Assembly (NCBI RefSeq): GCF_015594625.1 | Contig: NZ_JADNRQ010000007.1 | Location: 87,520 to 151,519, forward strand | Source of the DNA: Desulfallas sp. Bu1-1 | Lineage (GTDB): Bacteria > Bacillota > Desulfotomaculia > Desulfotomaculales > Desulfallaceae | Length of the DNA stretch: 64,000 nt | Reading direction: 5' to 3' | In this document: positions 1 to 8,638 of the stretch, piece by piece | How the letters are laid out: each line of letters begins with the position of its first letter | Numbering within the stretch: position 1 is the first letter of the stretch | Program-made: the position numbers and the translations under genes | Notes under the pieces: generated by a model | What the model saw: only the letters and a program-made list of their open reading frames with translations | The model's database searches: none | Told to the model about the DNA's origin: nothing

Positions 1-13
1 TTTCGTTGTTTTT

Positions 14-277
14 TTAGTAATTAATTTCCCATGGCCACGGGCTATCCACCCATTTCCAGTAATTCTGCGCAGCCGGTGAATAGCCGTAACCAAGCAGCGG
101 GCCGTACAACTGCTCGTAATTACGCACATGCCGCATCAGTTCCTGGTGTGTTTGATTAAACATGGCCAGCGCCCGCTGGTCCTGGGGATGAGTGTCGAGA
201 TAAAGATTCAGTTCGGTGGCCATAAAAGACAACTGTTGTATCTGTAGTAGCAATTGGGCCTGTTTACCATTATCCAC
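14..277 (-). CDS. cotJB: Spore coat protein CotJB
   Basis: CotJB is a small protein of the spore coat inner layers, made in the mother cell during sporulation. The 87-residue product carries the family signature: an acidic helix with 'ELNLYLDTHP', an 'ALAMFN' stretch, 'YGPLLGYG' and a Trp-rich tail 'WKWVDSPWPWE'. I place the start at the GTG at 277 because GGAGGT lies 7 bases upstream; the longer frame from 286 would begin inside that site. It follows cotJA by about 15 bases on the same strand, so both are one operon; cotJC is expected just beyond the window edge but cannot be seen. Confidence 0.9.
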   Translation of the reverse strand: MDNGKQAQLLLQIQQLSFMATELNLYLDTHPQDQRALAMFNQTHQELMRHVRNYEQLYGPLLGYGYSPAAQNYWKWVDSPWPWEINY

Positions 278-292
278 AAGTATCACCTCCGG

Positions 293-517
293 CTAATACG
301 GATATGGCCTGTAAAGCTCGGGGAACATGGTGCCTGCCTCCAGCGCCCTGTCGGGGGGATAAACTGTCCCGAGTCTCTGAATCACTACATAACACCGGGC
401 CAATTCCATGCCCGGGTAAGGCATGCCGGAGTAATAACCCAAGCCTTCAGCGGATTGATTTGACGCTGCCTGGGCTTTGGCCTGGTCCTTAAGATTTTTA
501 TTTTCATCCCTAATCAA
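293..517 (-). CDS. cotJA: Spore coat-associated protein CotJA
   Basis: CotJA is a short coat-associated protein encoded first in the cotJABC operon. The 74-residue product ends in the diagnostic block 'ELARCYVVIQRLG', 'YPPDRAL' and 'MFPELYRPYPY'; the N-terminal 30 residues are polar and variable. The start chosen is TTG at 517, six bases after GGAGGT; a longer frame from TTG at 532 would overlap this ribosome site. The gene is immediately upstream of cotJB. Transcription is presumably by a mother-cell sigma factor as in Bacillus, but I did not identify the promoter. Confidence 0.88.
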   Translation of the reverse strand: MIRDENKNLKDQAKAQAASNQSAEGLGYYSGMPYPGMELARCYVVIQRLGTVYPPDRALEAGTMFPELYRPYPY

Positions 518-705
518 ATTGCATACCTCCAACCGAAATTATTCCAATTCATGTTCTTATTAGCAAATTATGATTTCGCTGCAAGATATGTTACAAATAA
601 ATCAGTAAATATTTAGCTTTTTTGATTATTTAAACAGGAAGGATTACCCAGGCAAAAAGGATAATAACATGAAACAGTGAGGAAAACACAAAGGAGGCTT
701 CCGTT

Positions 706-963
706 ATGATTAAATCACGCAGAATGCAGGTGATGATCAGTTTAATCCTTTCCGTACTGGTGCCGGCCCTTAATGGCTTAATTTTAATTGCAAAGCGTAA
801 AGCAAGTGATAAGTTGGCCAATAAATGGGAATTTCCGGGAGGAAAAATTGAGGCTGGAGAGAGTCCGGAAGAGTGTTTGCGGCGAGAAATGAAAGAGGAA
901 TTTCAAATTGTGCAACATCAAAAAAGCCTCATGGCATTTGCCTTGAGGCTTGCTGATAATTAA
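706..963 (+). pseudogene. Truncated Nudix (MutT-like) hydrolase
   Basis: The 85-residue frame begins with a good ribosome site (AAAGGAGG, 8 bases before ATG) and contains the front half of a Nudix domain: 'ILIAKRK', 'WEFPGGKIEAGESPEE' and 'LRREMKEEF', which is a complete Nudix box with its metal-binding glutamates. Family members of the 8-oxo-dGTP diphosphatase type are about 130 residues; here everything after the Nudix helix is lost, and the last 17 residues are coded by a transcription terminator of the opposite-strand gene. A remnant is the likeliest reading. It could still be translated, but a folded Nudix enzyme is unlikely because two C-terminal strands are missing. Confidence 0.7.
920..951 (-). 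terminator. Intrinsic terminator of the crotonase-like gene
   Basis: Read on the minus strand, AAGCCTCA and TGAGGCTT form an 8-bp stem around an 11-base loop and are followed directly by TTTTTT. It lies about 10 bases past the stop of the crotonase-like gene and inside the coding frame of the Nudix remnant. Confidence 0.75.
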
Positions 964-1733
964 TCCGACCATTTTGGTTTCCTTTTTTCCAAAAAGGCGC
1001 TGATGCCCTCGCGGGCATCCCTGGTGGTACTGTTCAGCGTTATCACTTCACTGGCATAGTTAAGCGCCTGGAAGTCCTCCATGTTGATTTGTTGATAGAA
1101 TGCCCTTTTACCTACGGCAATGGCCGAGGCGCTATAACCCGCTATTGTTTTGGCCAGTTCAAGCGTTGCTTGTTCCAGCTCCCCCGGGGGAACCACTTTG
1201 TTGACCAGGCCGTGGAGCAATGCATCCCGTGCGCTCATAAATTCACCGGTCAATAACATCTCCATGGCTTTTTTCCGTCCAACGTTTCTGCTTAAAAAAA
1301 CAGCGGGGGTGCTGCAAAATAGACCAATTTTTACACCTGGTGTACCAAATAAGGCATCATCGGAAGCCACGGCCAAATCACATGCCGCGACCAGCTGGCA
1401 GCCGGCGGCGGTGGCAATGCCATGCACCTGAGCTATCACCGGCTGGGGCATTTCCCGGATGGCGCGCATGGTTATATAGCAGGTCTGGAATAGTTTGAGC
1501 AGCTCCTGGGGATCGCTTTCGTAGACTTCTTTCAGGTCGTGCCCGGCGGAAAATATTTTTCCGACCCCTTTGATAATTACCACGTTGACGTTTCTTTCCG
1601 TCGCAATCCTGTTTAATAGATTGGTCAGTTCTTGTAGTAATTCCCGGGAAAGGGCGTTGCGTTTATCCGGGCGATTCATGCTTATCAAACCTACTTTTTC
1701 CTTTTCTTCATAGCGCAGATATTGATATGTCAT
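960..1733 (-). CDS. Enoyl-CoA hydratase/isomerase family protein, ECHDC3-like
   Basis: This is a 257-residue crotonase-fold protein, the usual family length. The acyl-CoA binding and oxyanion-hole segments are present ('SAGHDLKE' and 'GIATAAGCQLVAACDLAVAS'), and the sequence resembles the ECHDC3 branch ('GVKIGLFCSTP', 'LTGEFMSARDALLHGLVNKVV'). In true hydratases two glutamates act at the positions following 'GC' and in 'QPE'; here these are Gln ('AGCQL') and Gly ('TPGVKIG'). Classical hydratase activity is therefore doubtful, and the reaction is unknown. It is transcribed alone toward the Nudix remnant. The upstream ribosome site is weak, so the exact start is uncertain. Confidence 0.85.
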   Translation of the reverse strand: MTYQYLRYEEKEKVGLISMNRPDKRNALSRELLQELTNLLNRIATERNVNVVIIKGVGKIFSAGHDLKEVYESDPQELLKLFQTCYITMRAIREMPQPVIAQVHGIATAAGCQLVAACDLAVASDDALFGTPGVKIGLFCSTPAVFLSRNVGRKKAMEMLLTGEFMSARDALLHGLVNKVVPPGELEQATLELAKTIAGYSASAIAVGKRAFYQQINMEDFQALNYASEVITLNSTTRDAREGISAFLEKRKPKWSD

Positions 1734-1983
1734 TTGGTTTACCGGTTTATTGTTCTAAAAATATTAAATAGTTTGAAACTTAACAATAAACCATCTAACA
1801 CCTCCCTTGACTTCATTTTAATATAATCCCGGGTGTTTTCGCAAATGCCCTTGTTTAGCAATCAAAAGATTTGTAAACATGTTATTACTTTCACTTGTTT
1901 ATTAAAATTTTTTTATTTTTTTTTCAGGCGTTTTTCAGCTATACCTGTCATTATTAAATAAAAAAGTGGCAGGAGGTTGGAAA

Positions 1984-3141
1984 ATGTTTGCGGACAAGTA
2001 TAAAAAAACGCTTGTTATTGGCGTAGCGGCGGCACTACTGCTGGAAGTTTTCTTATTAATTGCGGCCTTTGATTTCCTTCCCGGGAAAACTTATAAACCG
2101 GCCATAGCGTTGAACAACGGAGCCCCGTCGCCCGCCGTCGCCGAGGCGTCACCCGTGGGCACAAACATTATTGCCGATATCGTGGAAAAAACCAGTCCGG
2201 CGGTGGTTAAAATTGAAACACTGTCTAAAACTGGCGGCCAGGTAATTGATCCTTTTTTCAATGACCCTTTTTTCCGCCAATTTTTCGGCACACCGGGGCC
2301 GTTTCGAGTTGAGCCCGACGTGCGCAAGGGTATGGGTTCCGGATTTATCATCAGCAAGGACGGGTATATCTTAACTAACGAGCATGTAATTGATCAAGCC
2401 AGTGAAATCAAAGTTTATCTTGCTGGAAGAGACAAGCCGCTGGCGGCCCGGGTGGTGGGGAAGGATTTCGAGCTCGACCTGGCGGTGCTCAAGGTGGATG
2501 CGGGTAATAACCTGCCCTACATTGAACTGGGTGATTCCGACGCTGCCCGGGTAGGCGAGTGGGTCATTGCCATCGGCAATCCTTACGGGCTGGACCACAC
2601 CGTAACAACAGGCGTAATCAGCGCCAAGGGCCGGCCAATCACTGTTGATGACCGGCAGTATAAAAACCTGTTGCAAACCGACGCTTCCATTAACCCTGGT
2701 AACAGCGGCGGGCCGCTGTTAAACTTGTCGGGCAAGGTGGTCGGCATCAATACCGCCGTAAACGCACAGGCTCAGGGAATTGGTTTTGCCATTCCGGCCA
2801 ACACAGTAAAATCGGTACTGGATACACTAATCAGCAAAGGTAAAATATCCCGCCCCCAGATGGGCGTATATATCCAAACTCTCACCGCAGAGCTCGCGGA
2901 GCAGCTCGGTTTAAAAAGCAAACAAGGGGCGATTATATCGGGCATAATCCCCGGATCGCCCGCGGAGAAGGCCGGACTCCGGCAGGGGGACGTGATCCTG
3001 CAAATCGACCGGCAAAATGTTCAAGATGCGGGTGATGTTACCGATATCATCCAAAAACACAAGGTTGGCGACAAAATAGCGCTGTTGGTGGAAACAAGCG
3101 GCACCCAGAAGTATGTCACCATGACCCTGGAGGAAAAATAA
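1984..3141 (+). CDS. htrA: Membrane-anchored serine protease HtrA/Do
   Basis: This is an extracytoplasmic quality-control protease that degrades misfolded proteins outside the membrane. The 385-residue product has a short cytoplasmic start, one membrane anchor (about residues 10-30), a trypsin-like domain with the triad His in 'TNEHVID', Asp in 'ELDLAVLKV' and Ser in 'NPGNSGGPLL', and a single C-terminal PDZ domain ('IIPGSPAEKAGLRQGDVIL'). The ATG at 1984 is chosen because AGGAGG lies 8 bases upstream; an upstream GTG frame would contain that site. A terminator follows the gene, so it is a single-gene unit. The two-component pair downstream could regulate envelope stress, but nothing in the sequence proves this. 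Confidence 0.92.
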   Translation: MFADKYKKTLVIGVAAALLLEVFLLIAAFDFLPGKTYKPAIALNNGAPSPAVAEASPVGTNIIADIVEKTSPAVVKIETLSKTGGQVIDPFFNDPFFRQFFGTPGPFRVEPDVRKGMGSGFIISKDGYILTNEHVIDQASEIKVYLAGRDKPLAARVVGKDFELDLAVLKVDAGNNLPYIELGDSDAARVGEWVIAIGNPYGLDHTVTTGVISAKGRPITVDDRQYKNLLQTDASINPGNSGGPLLNLSGKVVGINTAVNAQAQGIGFAIPANTVKSVLDTLISKGKISRPQMGVYIQTLTAELAEQLGLKSKQGAIISGIIPGSPAEKAGLRQGDVILQIDRQNVQDAGDVTDIIQKHKVGDKIALLVETSGTQKYVTMTLEEK

Positions 3142-3160
3142 CTACATTCCACCATGTCCC

Positions 3161-3186
3161 GTCCGCCTGTCCCAGGCGGACTTTTT
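3161..3186 (+). terminator. Intrinsic terminator after htrA
   Basis: GTCCGCCT and AGGCGGAC make a perfect 8-bp stem with loop GTCCC, followed by TTTTT. Confidence 0.85.
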
Positions 3187-3345
3187 ATACTCGTTAATCT
3201 TATCTATACTGTCAATAGGAACTACTGGCCGGTGCGGAGAAATATCTAAATATCGTAATTCGAACGCCTTTTGATGGCGATCGGACGAGCATGACAGCTT
3301 AACAACGGAAAAATTATTAACGCCAAAGCCGGGAGTTTGATCTGC

Positions 3346-4020
3346 TTGCGCATTTTGTTTATTGATGATGACGAAAAAATAACCGCTTTAATGCACAGGG
3401 TGCTGACATTTGAAGGGCACGAGGTTTACCTTGCGGCAAACGGGAAAGACGGGTTGCGGGAAGCACAGCGGGTTAATCCGGATTTAATTATTCTGGATAT
3501 CATGATGCCGGGCATGGACGGGTGGGAAGTCTGCCGGAGACTCAGATTACAAAGTGATGTTCCCATTCTTATGCTTACGGCCCGGGACGAAGTAGCCGAC
3601 CGGGTCAGGGGTCTGGACGCCGGGGCGGACGATTACCTGGTTAAACCGTTTGCCCTGGAAGAACTGCTGGCACGGATCAGGGCGCTGTTGCGCAGGGCGC
3701 GCGCAGCCAGGGCACAGAATAGTCTCGTGCTAACCTTTGCCGACCTGGTCCTGGACGTGGAAAAAAGGGAAGTCCGCCGGGGCGACCAGGTAATCCCGCT
3801 GACGGCGCGGGAATTTGAACTGCTCCGGATGTTCATGGAACATCCCCGCCAGGTGTTGACGCGGGACCAGATCATGGAACGGGTCTGGGGCCACGACTTT
3901 TCCGGCGAATCAAACGTGCTTGAGGTATATGTGGGCAACTTGCGACAGAAGATGGAAAGCGCCGGCAAAAAGAGACTGATTCACACCGTACGGGGAGTTG
4001 GATATACCTTGAGGGAGTGA
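3346..4020 (+). CDS. OmpR/PhoB-family response regulator
   Basis: This is a DNA-binding response regulator of 224 residues. The receiver domain (about 1-115) shows the acidic pocket 'FIDDDEK', the phospho-acceptor Asp in '[11 protein letters not shown]', the Thr of 'MLTARDE' and the Lys of 'YLVKPF'. The C-terminal winged helix ends 'MERVWGHDF...[10 protein letters not shown]...[12 protein letters not shown]', typical of the OmpR/PhoB class. The start is set at TTG 3346, ten bases after GGGAG; TTG at 3337 is an alternative three codons longer. It lies two bases upstream of its histidine kinase and forms an operon with it. The stimulus cannot be deduced. Confidence 0.92.
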   Translation: MRILFIDDDEKITALMHRVLTFEGHEVYLAANGKDGLREAQRVNPDLIILDIMMPGMDGWEVCRRLRLQSDVPILMLTARDEVADRVRGLDAGADDYLVKPFALEELLARIRALLRRARAARAQNSLVLTFADLVLDVEKREVRRGDQVIPLTAREFELLRMFMEHPRQVLTRDQIMERVWGHDFSGESNVLEVYVGNLRQKMESAGKKRLIHTVRGVGYTLRE

Positions 4021-4021
4021 T

Positions 4022-5434
4022 ATGGGCATGTCCCTGCGGATGCGGCTAACCCTGTTATATACCGGGGTTCTAAGCATGATTTTGTTAATTTTATCATCAG
4101 TATTGCTACTGGCCACTTCCCACATATTACACCGGGAAATCGACGAGAATATCGCTTCCAGGGCAGCATCGGTAATCAAGTCGATTAGAATTGAAGACTC
4201 TTTGTTTTTGCGCGAAGTGGTGCTGCCGGACGTTGATGTTTTCGCAGCCCCGGATACCTATCTGCAGATGGTGAACGCCCGCGGCAGGGTGGTGTCCCGC
4301 TCGAACAATTTGGGACGGCAATACCTGCCCTTAAGCGAGTATACCCTGCGCTCCGCCCTGCAGGGGCAAAAGTTTTACGAAACAGTGCGCGCCGGCGAAC
4401 AGGAAATACGTGTTTACAACGTCCCCCTGGTGGTTGACGGGCAGTTGGTGGGGATACTCCAGGTGGGTCGTGCCCTTTCAACAGTTAACACTTTACTGGC
4501 CAGGCTGCGCTTTTTTGTAATCACCGGGGGAGCGATGGCGGTAACCCTGGCCGGCATTCTAGGGTGGTTCTTGGCCAAAACCGCGCTCAACCCGGTGGAA
4601 CGGATCATTCAAACCGCTTCATCCATCGAAAGCGGCGGTGATTTGAGTAAACGCATTGAAACCGACAGGGCGCCGGATGAGTTGAGCCGTTTGGCCAAAA
4701 CGCTAAACGCCATGTTTGAACGCCTGGAAAACATGTATCACCGCCTGCAGGAAAGTTACGAACTGCAGCGCAGGTTCGTTTCCGACGCTTCCCACGAATT
4801 GCGCACGCCGCTGACCACTATCAGGGGCAACGCCGAACTGCTGCTGAAGATACAAAATCCAGATTCCACCCTTGCCAGGGAAGCCCTGGAAGATATCGCC
4901 GGCGAGGCGCGCCGCCTCACCCGTTTGGTGGAGGACCTGCTGGCGCTGGCCCGTGCCGACGCCGGGTACGAACTGGAAAAAGAAGTTGTGCCGCTGGAGA
5001 GCTTGTTGCAGGATATTTCAAAAAAAGCGCGCTTCATGGCCGGCGATAGGGAACTTGCTTTGAACAATCTGTGTCCGCCCGCAACAATGATTAAAGTAAA
5101 CAGCGTTTATTTCGAGCAATTAATTCTCATTTTACTGGACAATGCTTTTAAGTATGCGCCACCGGGCACGGCGGTGAGCCTGACCGTGCAAATTCAACGG
5201 GAAGGACGACTGGAACTGGCGGTTGCGGACCGGGGCCCCGGCCTGGCTCCAGGCGAGGAAAACCGTATTTTTGATCGTTTCTACCGCGGCGAAGGCACCC
5301 GGGGCAAGGAGGGTTCCGGGTTGGGGCTGGCCATCGCCCGCTGGATCGTCAACCAGCACGGTGGTTATATCAATGCCGCCAACAGGCCCGGGGGCGGGAG
5401 CGTCTTTACGGTAAGCCTCCCGGTTATTCAGTAA
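4022..5434 (+). CDS. HAMP-domain sensor histidine kinase
   Basis: This membrane kinase (470 residues) partners the preceding regulator. A transmembrane helix at about 8-30 and another at about 160-182 bracket an extracytoplasmic sensor region; a HAMP linker follows ('LAKTALNPVERI'), then the dimerisation/phospho-acceptor helix 'SDASHELRTPLTTI' with the conserved His, and the ATPase domain with the N box ('LLDNAFKYAPPG'), G1 ('VADRGPGL'), F box ('IFDRFYRG') and G2 ('GSGLGLAI'). All functional boxes are intact. ATG at 4022 is preceded by GAGGGAG overlapping the regulator's last codons, suggesting translational coupling. The short periplasmic-type sensor has no recognisable ligand fold. Confidence 0.92.
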   Translation: MGMSLRMRLTLLYTGVLSMILLILSSVLLLATSHILHREIDENIASRAASVIKSIRIEDSLFLREVVLPDVDVFAAPDTYLQMVNARGRVVSRSNNLGRQYLPLSEYTLRSALQGQKFYETVRAGEQEIRVYNVPLVVDGQLVGILQVGRALSTVNTLLARLRFFVITGGAMAVTLAGILGWFLAKTALNPVERIIQTASSIESGGDLSKRIETDRAPDELSRLAKTLNAMFERLENMYHRLQESYELQRRFVSDASHELRTPLTTIRGNAELLLKIQNPDSTLAREALEDIAGEARRLTRLVEDLLALARADAGYELEKEVVPLESLLQDISKKARFMAGDRELALNNLCPPATMIKVNSVYFEQLILILLDNAFKYAPPGTAVSLTVQIQREGRLELAVADRGPGLAPGEENRIFDRFYRGEGTRGKEGSGLGLAIARWIVNQHGGYINAANRPGGGSVFTVSLPVIQ

Positions 5435-5474
5435 CTTGATTTTGCTATTGGCTTTTTGTTTTAAATAATTAACC

Positions 5475-5529
5475 TTTACAAAAGTTTAAACATAATATAT
5501 TATAACATTCAAATGAATGTTATAATATA
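5475..5529 (+). promoter_or_regulatory. Sigma-A promoter with CadC/SmtB-type operator
   Basis: A -35 box TTTACA (5475-5480) and a -10 box TATTAT (5498-5503) are separated by 17 bases. A perfect inverted repeat with 16-bp arms, TATATTATAACATTCA at 5496-5511 and its complement at 5514-5529, is centred on AA and covers the -10 region. Its core AACATTCA-N2-TGAATGTT matches the layout of ArsR/SmtB-family operators. It lies just before the ArsR-type regulator, so binding would block RNA polymerase, with metal releasing the repressor. Confidence 0.85.
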
Positions 5530-5542
5530 GAGAGGTGTGACG

Positions 5543-5914
5543 ATGGCAACTGAGTTAAACGATCACGTATGCGAGTGTTTTTCATATGATGAAGAAAAAG
5601 TTAGCCGGTTAAAGCGGGAAGTAGCCGTTACCAGCGGAATGGGCCAATTGTTCAAGGCACTGGGCGATGAAACCAGGATAAAAATCATCTACGCCCTCGC
5701 CCGGGAGGAGCTTTGTGTCTGTGACGTGGCTCAAATTATAGACGCCAGCGTAGCGACGGCTTCCCACCATTTACGTTTATTGAAAAATATGGGACTGGCC
5801 CGGAGCAGGAAACAGGGTAAAATGGTGTTTTATTCACTGGCTGATCGATGCGTAGAAACGATTGTCGAGGCTGCTTTGCAACACTATACACAAAAGGGAT
5901 ATTGGGCAAAATAA
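5543..5914 (+). CDS. cadC: ArsR/SmtB-family metal-sensing repressor, CadC-like
   Basis: This is a metalloregulatory repressor of the efflux operon, 123 residues, a winged helix with helix-turn-helix 'DASVATASHHLRLLKNMGL'. The alpha-helix metal motif 'ELCVCD' matches the CadC sensor for Cd, Pb and Zn. In classical CadC two N-terminal cysteines (spacing C-x3-C) complete the site; here the segment reads 'HVCECFSYDEEKV', with C-x-C and Ser at the usual second position, so the coordination sphere may differ. ATG 5543 is used (AGAGGTG upstream); a GTG two codons earlier is in frame. It precedes the ATPase by 27 bases in the same operon and has a palindromic operator upstream. Confidence 0.9.
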   Translation: MATELNDHVCECFSYDEEKVSRLKREVAVTSGMGQLFKALGDETRIKIIYALAREELCVCDVAQIIDASVATASHHLRLLKNMGLARSRKQGKMVFYSLADRCVETIVEAALQHYTQKGYWAK

Positions 5915-5941
5915 TTATCGTCATCATTTGGAGGTACTATC

Positions 5942-8113
5942 ATGACAAAATGTAGAATTGATATATTTCGACTGGAAGGCCTCGACTGCGCCGACTGTGC
6001 GGCCAAACTTGAGAAAAGGCTGGCTGCGGCTGCCGGGGTGGAAAGCGTAAAAATTAATTTCGGCGCTTCCAAAATGACGGTGGCGCACAGCACCCGGGTG
6101 GAAAGTATCATCCGCCTGGTCAATCAAGCAGGCTACAAGGCCGAACTTGAAAATCCGGGCGCCCAACCGGGCCGTCAAAACAAGTGGTGGAAAAATAAAA
6201 AGATACTTTTAACTTTTATTTCGGGTGTTTTTTTAAACGCGGGATTTTTATCATCATTGCTGATCGCCCGCGAAGAATGGACGATTATCCTTTACCTGGC
6301 GGCCATAATTTCCGGCGGGTATTATACCGGTAAAAACGCCTTGTGCTCCGTAAAGTCAAAAAGTATAGATATGAATGTCCTTATGAGTATCGCCGCCATC
6401 GGCGCCGTAGCCATCGGAGAGTGGGGGGAAGGCGCCACAGCGATGTTCCTGTTTTCCCTGGGCAATGCTCTGCAAGCCCTGAGCATGGAAAAAACTAGAA
6501 GTTCGATCAGGGCGCTGATGGAATATTCACCAAACAAAGCATTAACCAGAAGGAACGGCAGGGAATTTGAACTTCCCGTTGAGGATATCGTAGTAGGCGA
6601 CATCATTATCGTTAAACCGGGCGAAAGGATAGCAATGGACGGCGAGGTGGTCAAGGGGTTTTCCATGGTCAACCAGGCCCCGATAACCGGTGAATCCATC
6701 CCGGTGCCAAAATCGCCCGGAGCCGAAGTTTACGCCGGCACCTTCAACGAGGAGGGGTCGCTGGAAATCAGAGTAACCAGGCTGGTCCGGAACAACACTC
6801 TGTCCAAAATCATCAGCATGGTGGAAGAAGCCCAGGCACGGCGGGCCCCCTCCCAACAATTCGTGGACATGTTTGCCAGGTTTTATACACCGGTGGTTAT
6901 TACCCTGGCTCTTGCCGTTGCCATCGTCCCTCCACTGGCCATGGGACTGCCGTATCCAACCTGGCTGGAGAAAGGATTAATTTTACTGGTTATCGCCTGC
7001 CCCTGCGCACTGGTCATATCCACACCGGTGTCCATAGTTTCGGCCATCGGCAGCGCCGCCAGGCGGGGTATATTGATCAAAGGCGGGGCCTACCTGGAAA
7101 AAGCCGGCTCCGTAAATGTTGTGGCATTTGATAAAACAGGTACGTTAACCAGCGGCAATCTTGAGGTAATGGACGTTATCCCTTTAAACGGCCACGCGGA
7201 AAAAGACGTGCTGAGCATCGCCGCGGCAATAGAATATCGTTCACAACATCATTTGGCCCGCGCCATTATTCGCCGGGCCGAGCTGGCGGGTGCGTCTCCA
7301 CTGCAAAGCTGTAATTTTAAAGCGATTACCGGTCTGGGAGCCAGTGCCGTAATAAATGGAAGCACTCATTACATTGGCGCTTTAAAGTTATTCGAGGATC
7401 TGCATGTTAACACCGGCGATGCGGCCAAAATGATCAAAAGGTTGCATCAATCGGGAAAATCCTCAGTGCTTGTGGGCACGAAAGAAAAAATCATGGGCAT
7501 TATCGCCGTGGCGGACCAGCCGCGTTTAAACAGCCCGGTAGTAATAAGTAACTTGCGCGCCGCGGGCATCCGGAAAATGATCATGCTCACCGGAGACAAT
7601 CCCGAAACCGCCGGGGCTATCGCTGAACAGCTGGGAATCGACGATTTTAAGGCCGAGTTGCTCCCCGGGGATAAGTTGAGAATCATTGAAGAACTGCAGG
7701 CCGAGTACGGTATGGTGGCCATGGTGGGTGACGGTGTCAACGACGCGCCGGCACTGGCCAGGGCGGATATCGGCATCGCCATGGGAGGTACCGGCACCGA
7801 TACCGCTCTGGAAACGGCGGACATCGTGCTCATGTCCGATGACCTGGCCAAGTTACCTTACGCTATGCAATTAAGCAGGCGAACATTAAGCATCATCAAA
7901 CAAAATATCACATTTTCCCTACTGGTCAAGGCCATATTCATCCTGGGCACTTTCATGGGTATTACCAACCTGTGGATGGCGGTGTTTGCCGATACCGGGG
8001 CTTCCTTGCTGGTGATCGCAAACGGCATGCGCTTAATGCTGGTCAAAGAAGAAGGGATATCTCTTCTTAAGGCCGGGAATAAAAAACAAAAATTTTGCTT
8101 CAATGAGATCTAA
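5942..8113 (+). CDS. cadA: Heavy-metal-translocating P-type ATPase (Cd/Zn/Pb type)
   Basis: This is a P1B ATPase that exports soft divalent metals across the cytoplasmic membrane. It has 723 residues: an N-terminal heavy-metal domain ('GLDCADC'), membrane helices with the transport motif 'CPCAL' in the helix before the P domain, the phosphorylation motif 'DKTGTLT', the actuator 'TGES' and the hinge 'GDGVNDAPAL'. The nucleotide-binding loop normally reads SxHPLA; here it is 'SQHHLARAI', so the invariant His is kept but the following Pro is His. This is a departure from a strongly conserved dipeptide. It follows cadC in one operon and ends at a strong terminator. Metal preference is inferred from CPC and the CadC partner. 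Confidence 0.92.
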   Translation: MTKCRIDIFRLEGLDCADCAAKLEKRLAAAAGVESVKINFGASKMTVAHSTRVESIIRLVNQAGYKAELENPGAQPGRQNKWWKNKKILLTFISGVFLNAGFLSSLLIAREEWTIILYLAAIISGGYYTGKNALCSVKSKSIDMNVLMSIAAIGAVAIGEWGEGATAMFLFSLGNALQALSMEKTRSSIRALMEYSPNKALTRRNGREFELPVEDIVVGDIIIVKPGERIAMDGEVVKGFSMVNQAPITGESIPVPKSPGAEVYAGTFNEEGSLEIRVTRLVRNNTLSKIISMVEEAQARRAPSQQFVDMFARFYTPVVITLALAVAIVPPLAMGLPYPTWLEKGLILLVIACPCALVISTPVSIVSAIGSAARRGILIKGGAYLEKAGSVNVVAFDKTGTLTSGNLEVMDVIPLNGHAEKDVLSIAAAIEYRSQHHLARAIIRRAELAGASPLQSCNFKAITGLGASAVINGSTHYIGALKLFEDLHVNTGDAAKMIKRLHQSGKSSVLVGTKEKIMGIIAVADQPRLNSPVVISNLRAAGIRKMIMLTGDNPETAGAIAEQLGIDDFKAELLPGDKLRIIEELQAEYGMVAMVGDGVNDAPALARADIGIAMGGTGTDTALETADIVLMSDDLAKLPYAMQLSRRTLSIIKQNITFSLLVKAIFILGTFMGITNLWMAVFADTGASLLVIANGMRLMLVKEEGISLLKAGNKKQKFCFNEI

Positions 8114-8122
8114 CCGGCTTAA

Positions 8123-8148
8123 CCCCCTCAGGGCGAGGGGGTTTTTTT
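8123..8148 (+). terminator. Intrinsic terminator after cadA
   Basis: CCCCCTC and GAGGGGG pair around a five-base loop and are followed by seven T residues. Confidence 0.9.
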
Positions 8149-8226
8149 GGCAAATATTAATCATCATCAAACTGATATAAAATACAGTGCCCGGTCAAAA
8201 ATAACAAGTAAAGGAGGCGAAACGAT

Positions 8227-8622
8227 ATGCAATTATCTCCCGGCGAACGATCGCTCCTGGCTTACTTTCCTTCGATTAATGCAGCCCGCGCGGCGGCGGA
8301 CGAGTTAAAGAGCGCGGGATTTGAGCATGTCCAGGTGGACCGCGTCAGCAGGTTTGGCCTAAATAATGACGCCGAAATAAACAATCCCATCATGGGCCGC
8401 GCCGAAACCATAACCGGTCTTACTCTTTATTCGGCAGGCACGGACAGCCTTATTGACAGTGACACCAGAGTATTAAAGGCAGCCGACCCCTCTGTGAGCG
8501 GTTACGGGGACCATAATTATGGAATTGCCGGGGGCAAGGCATTTTTGGTCACCGTGGTTACCAAGAATGAATTTGCCGGCCGGGCCGAGGAAATAATTAA
8601 GAAAAACGGGGGCACCCTGTAA
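8227..8622 (+). CDS. Conserved small protein of unknown function
   Basis: I do not recognise a named family with confidence. The 131-residue soluble product has an N-terminal alpha/beta segment ('LLAYFPSINAARAAADELKSAGFEHVQVDRVS') resembling the ferredoxin-like folds found in general-stress or flavin-linked small proteins, a polar middle, and a C-terminal helix 'AGRAEEIIKKNGG'. No membrane helix, signal peptide or metal motif is visible. A strong ribosome site (AAAGGAGG) precedes ATG. It is followed by a 58-codon gene with only 16 bases between them, so the two are likely co-transcribed. Confidence 0.7.
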   Translation: MQLSPGERSLLAYFPSINAARAAADELKSAGFEHVQVDRVSRFGLNNDAEINNPIMGRAETITGLTLYSAGTDSLIDSDTRVLKAADPSVSGYGDHNYGIAGGKAFLVTVVTKNEFAGRAEEIIKKNGGTL

Positions 8623-8638
8623 CCGGAGGGACGATAAC

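Noticed and set aside
1785..1810. Minus-strand ribosome site GGGAGGTG with ATG upstream of the crotonase-like gene
   Set aside because: It would encode only four codons; no support for a leader peptide. It could be a remnant, so I did not annotate it.
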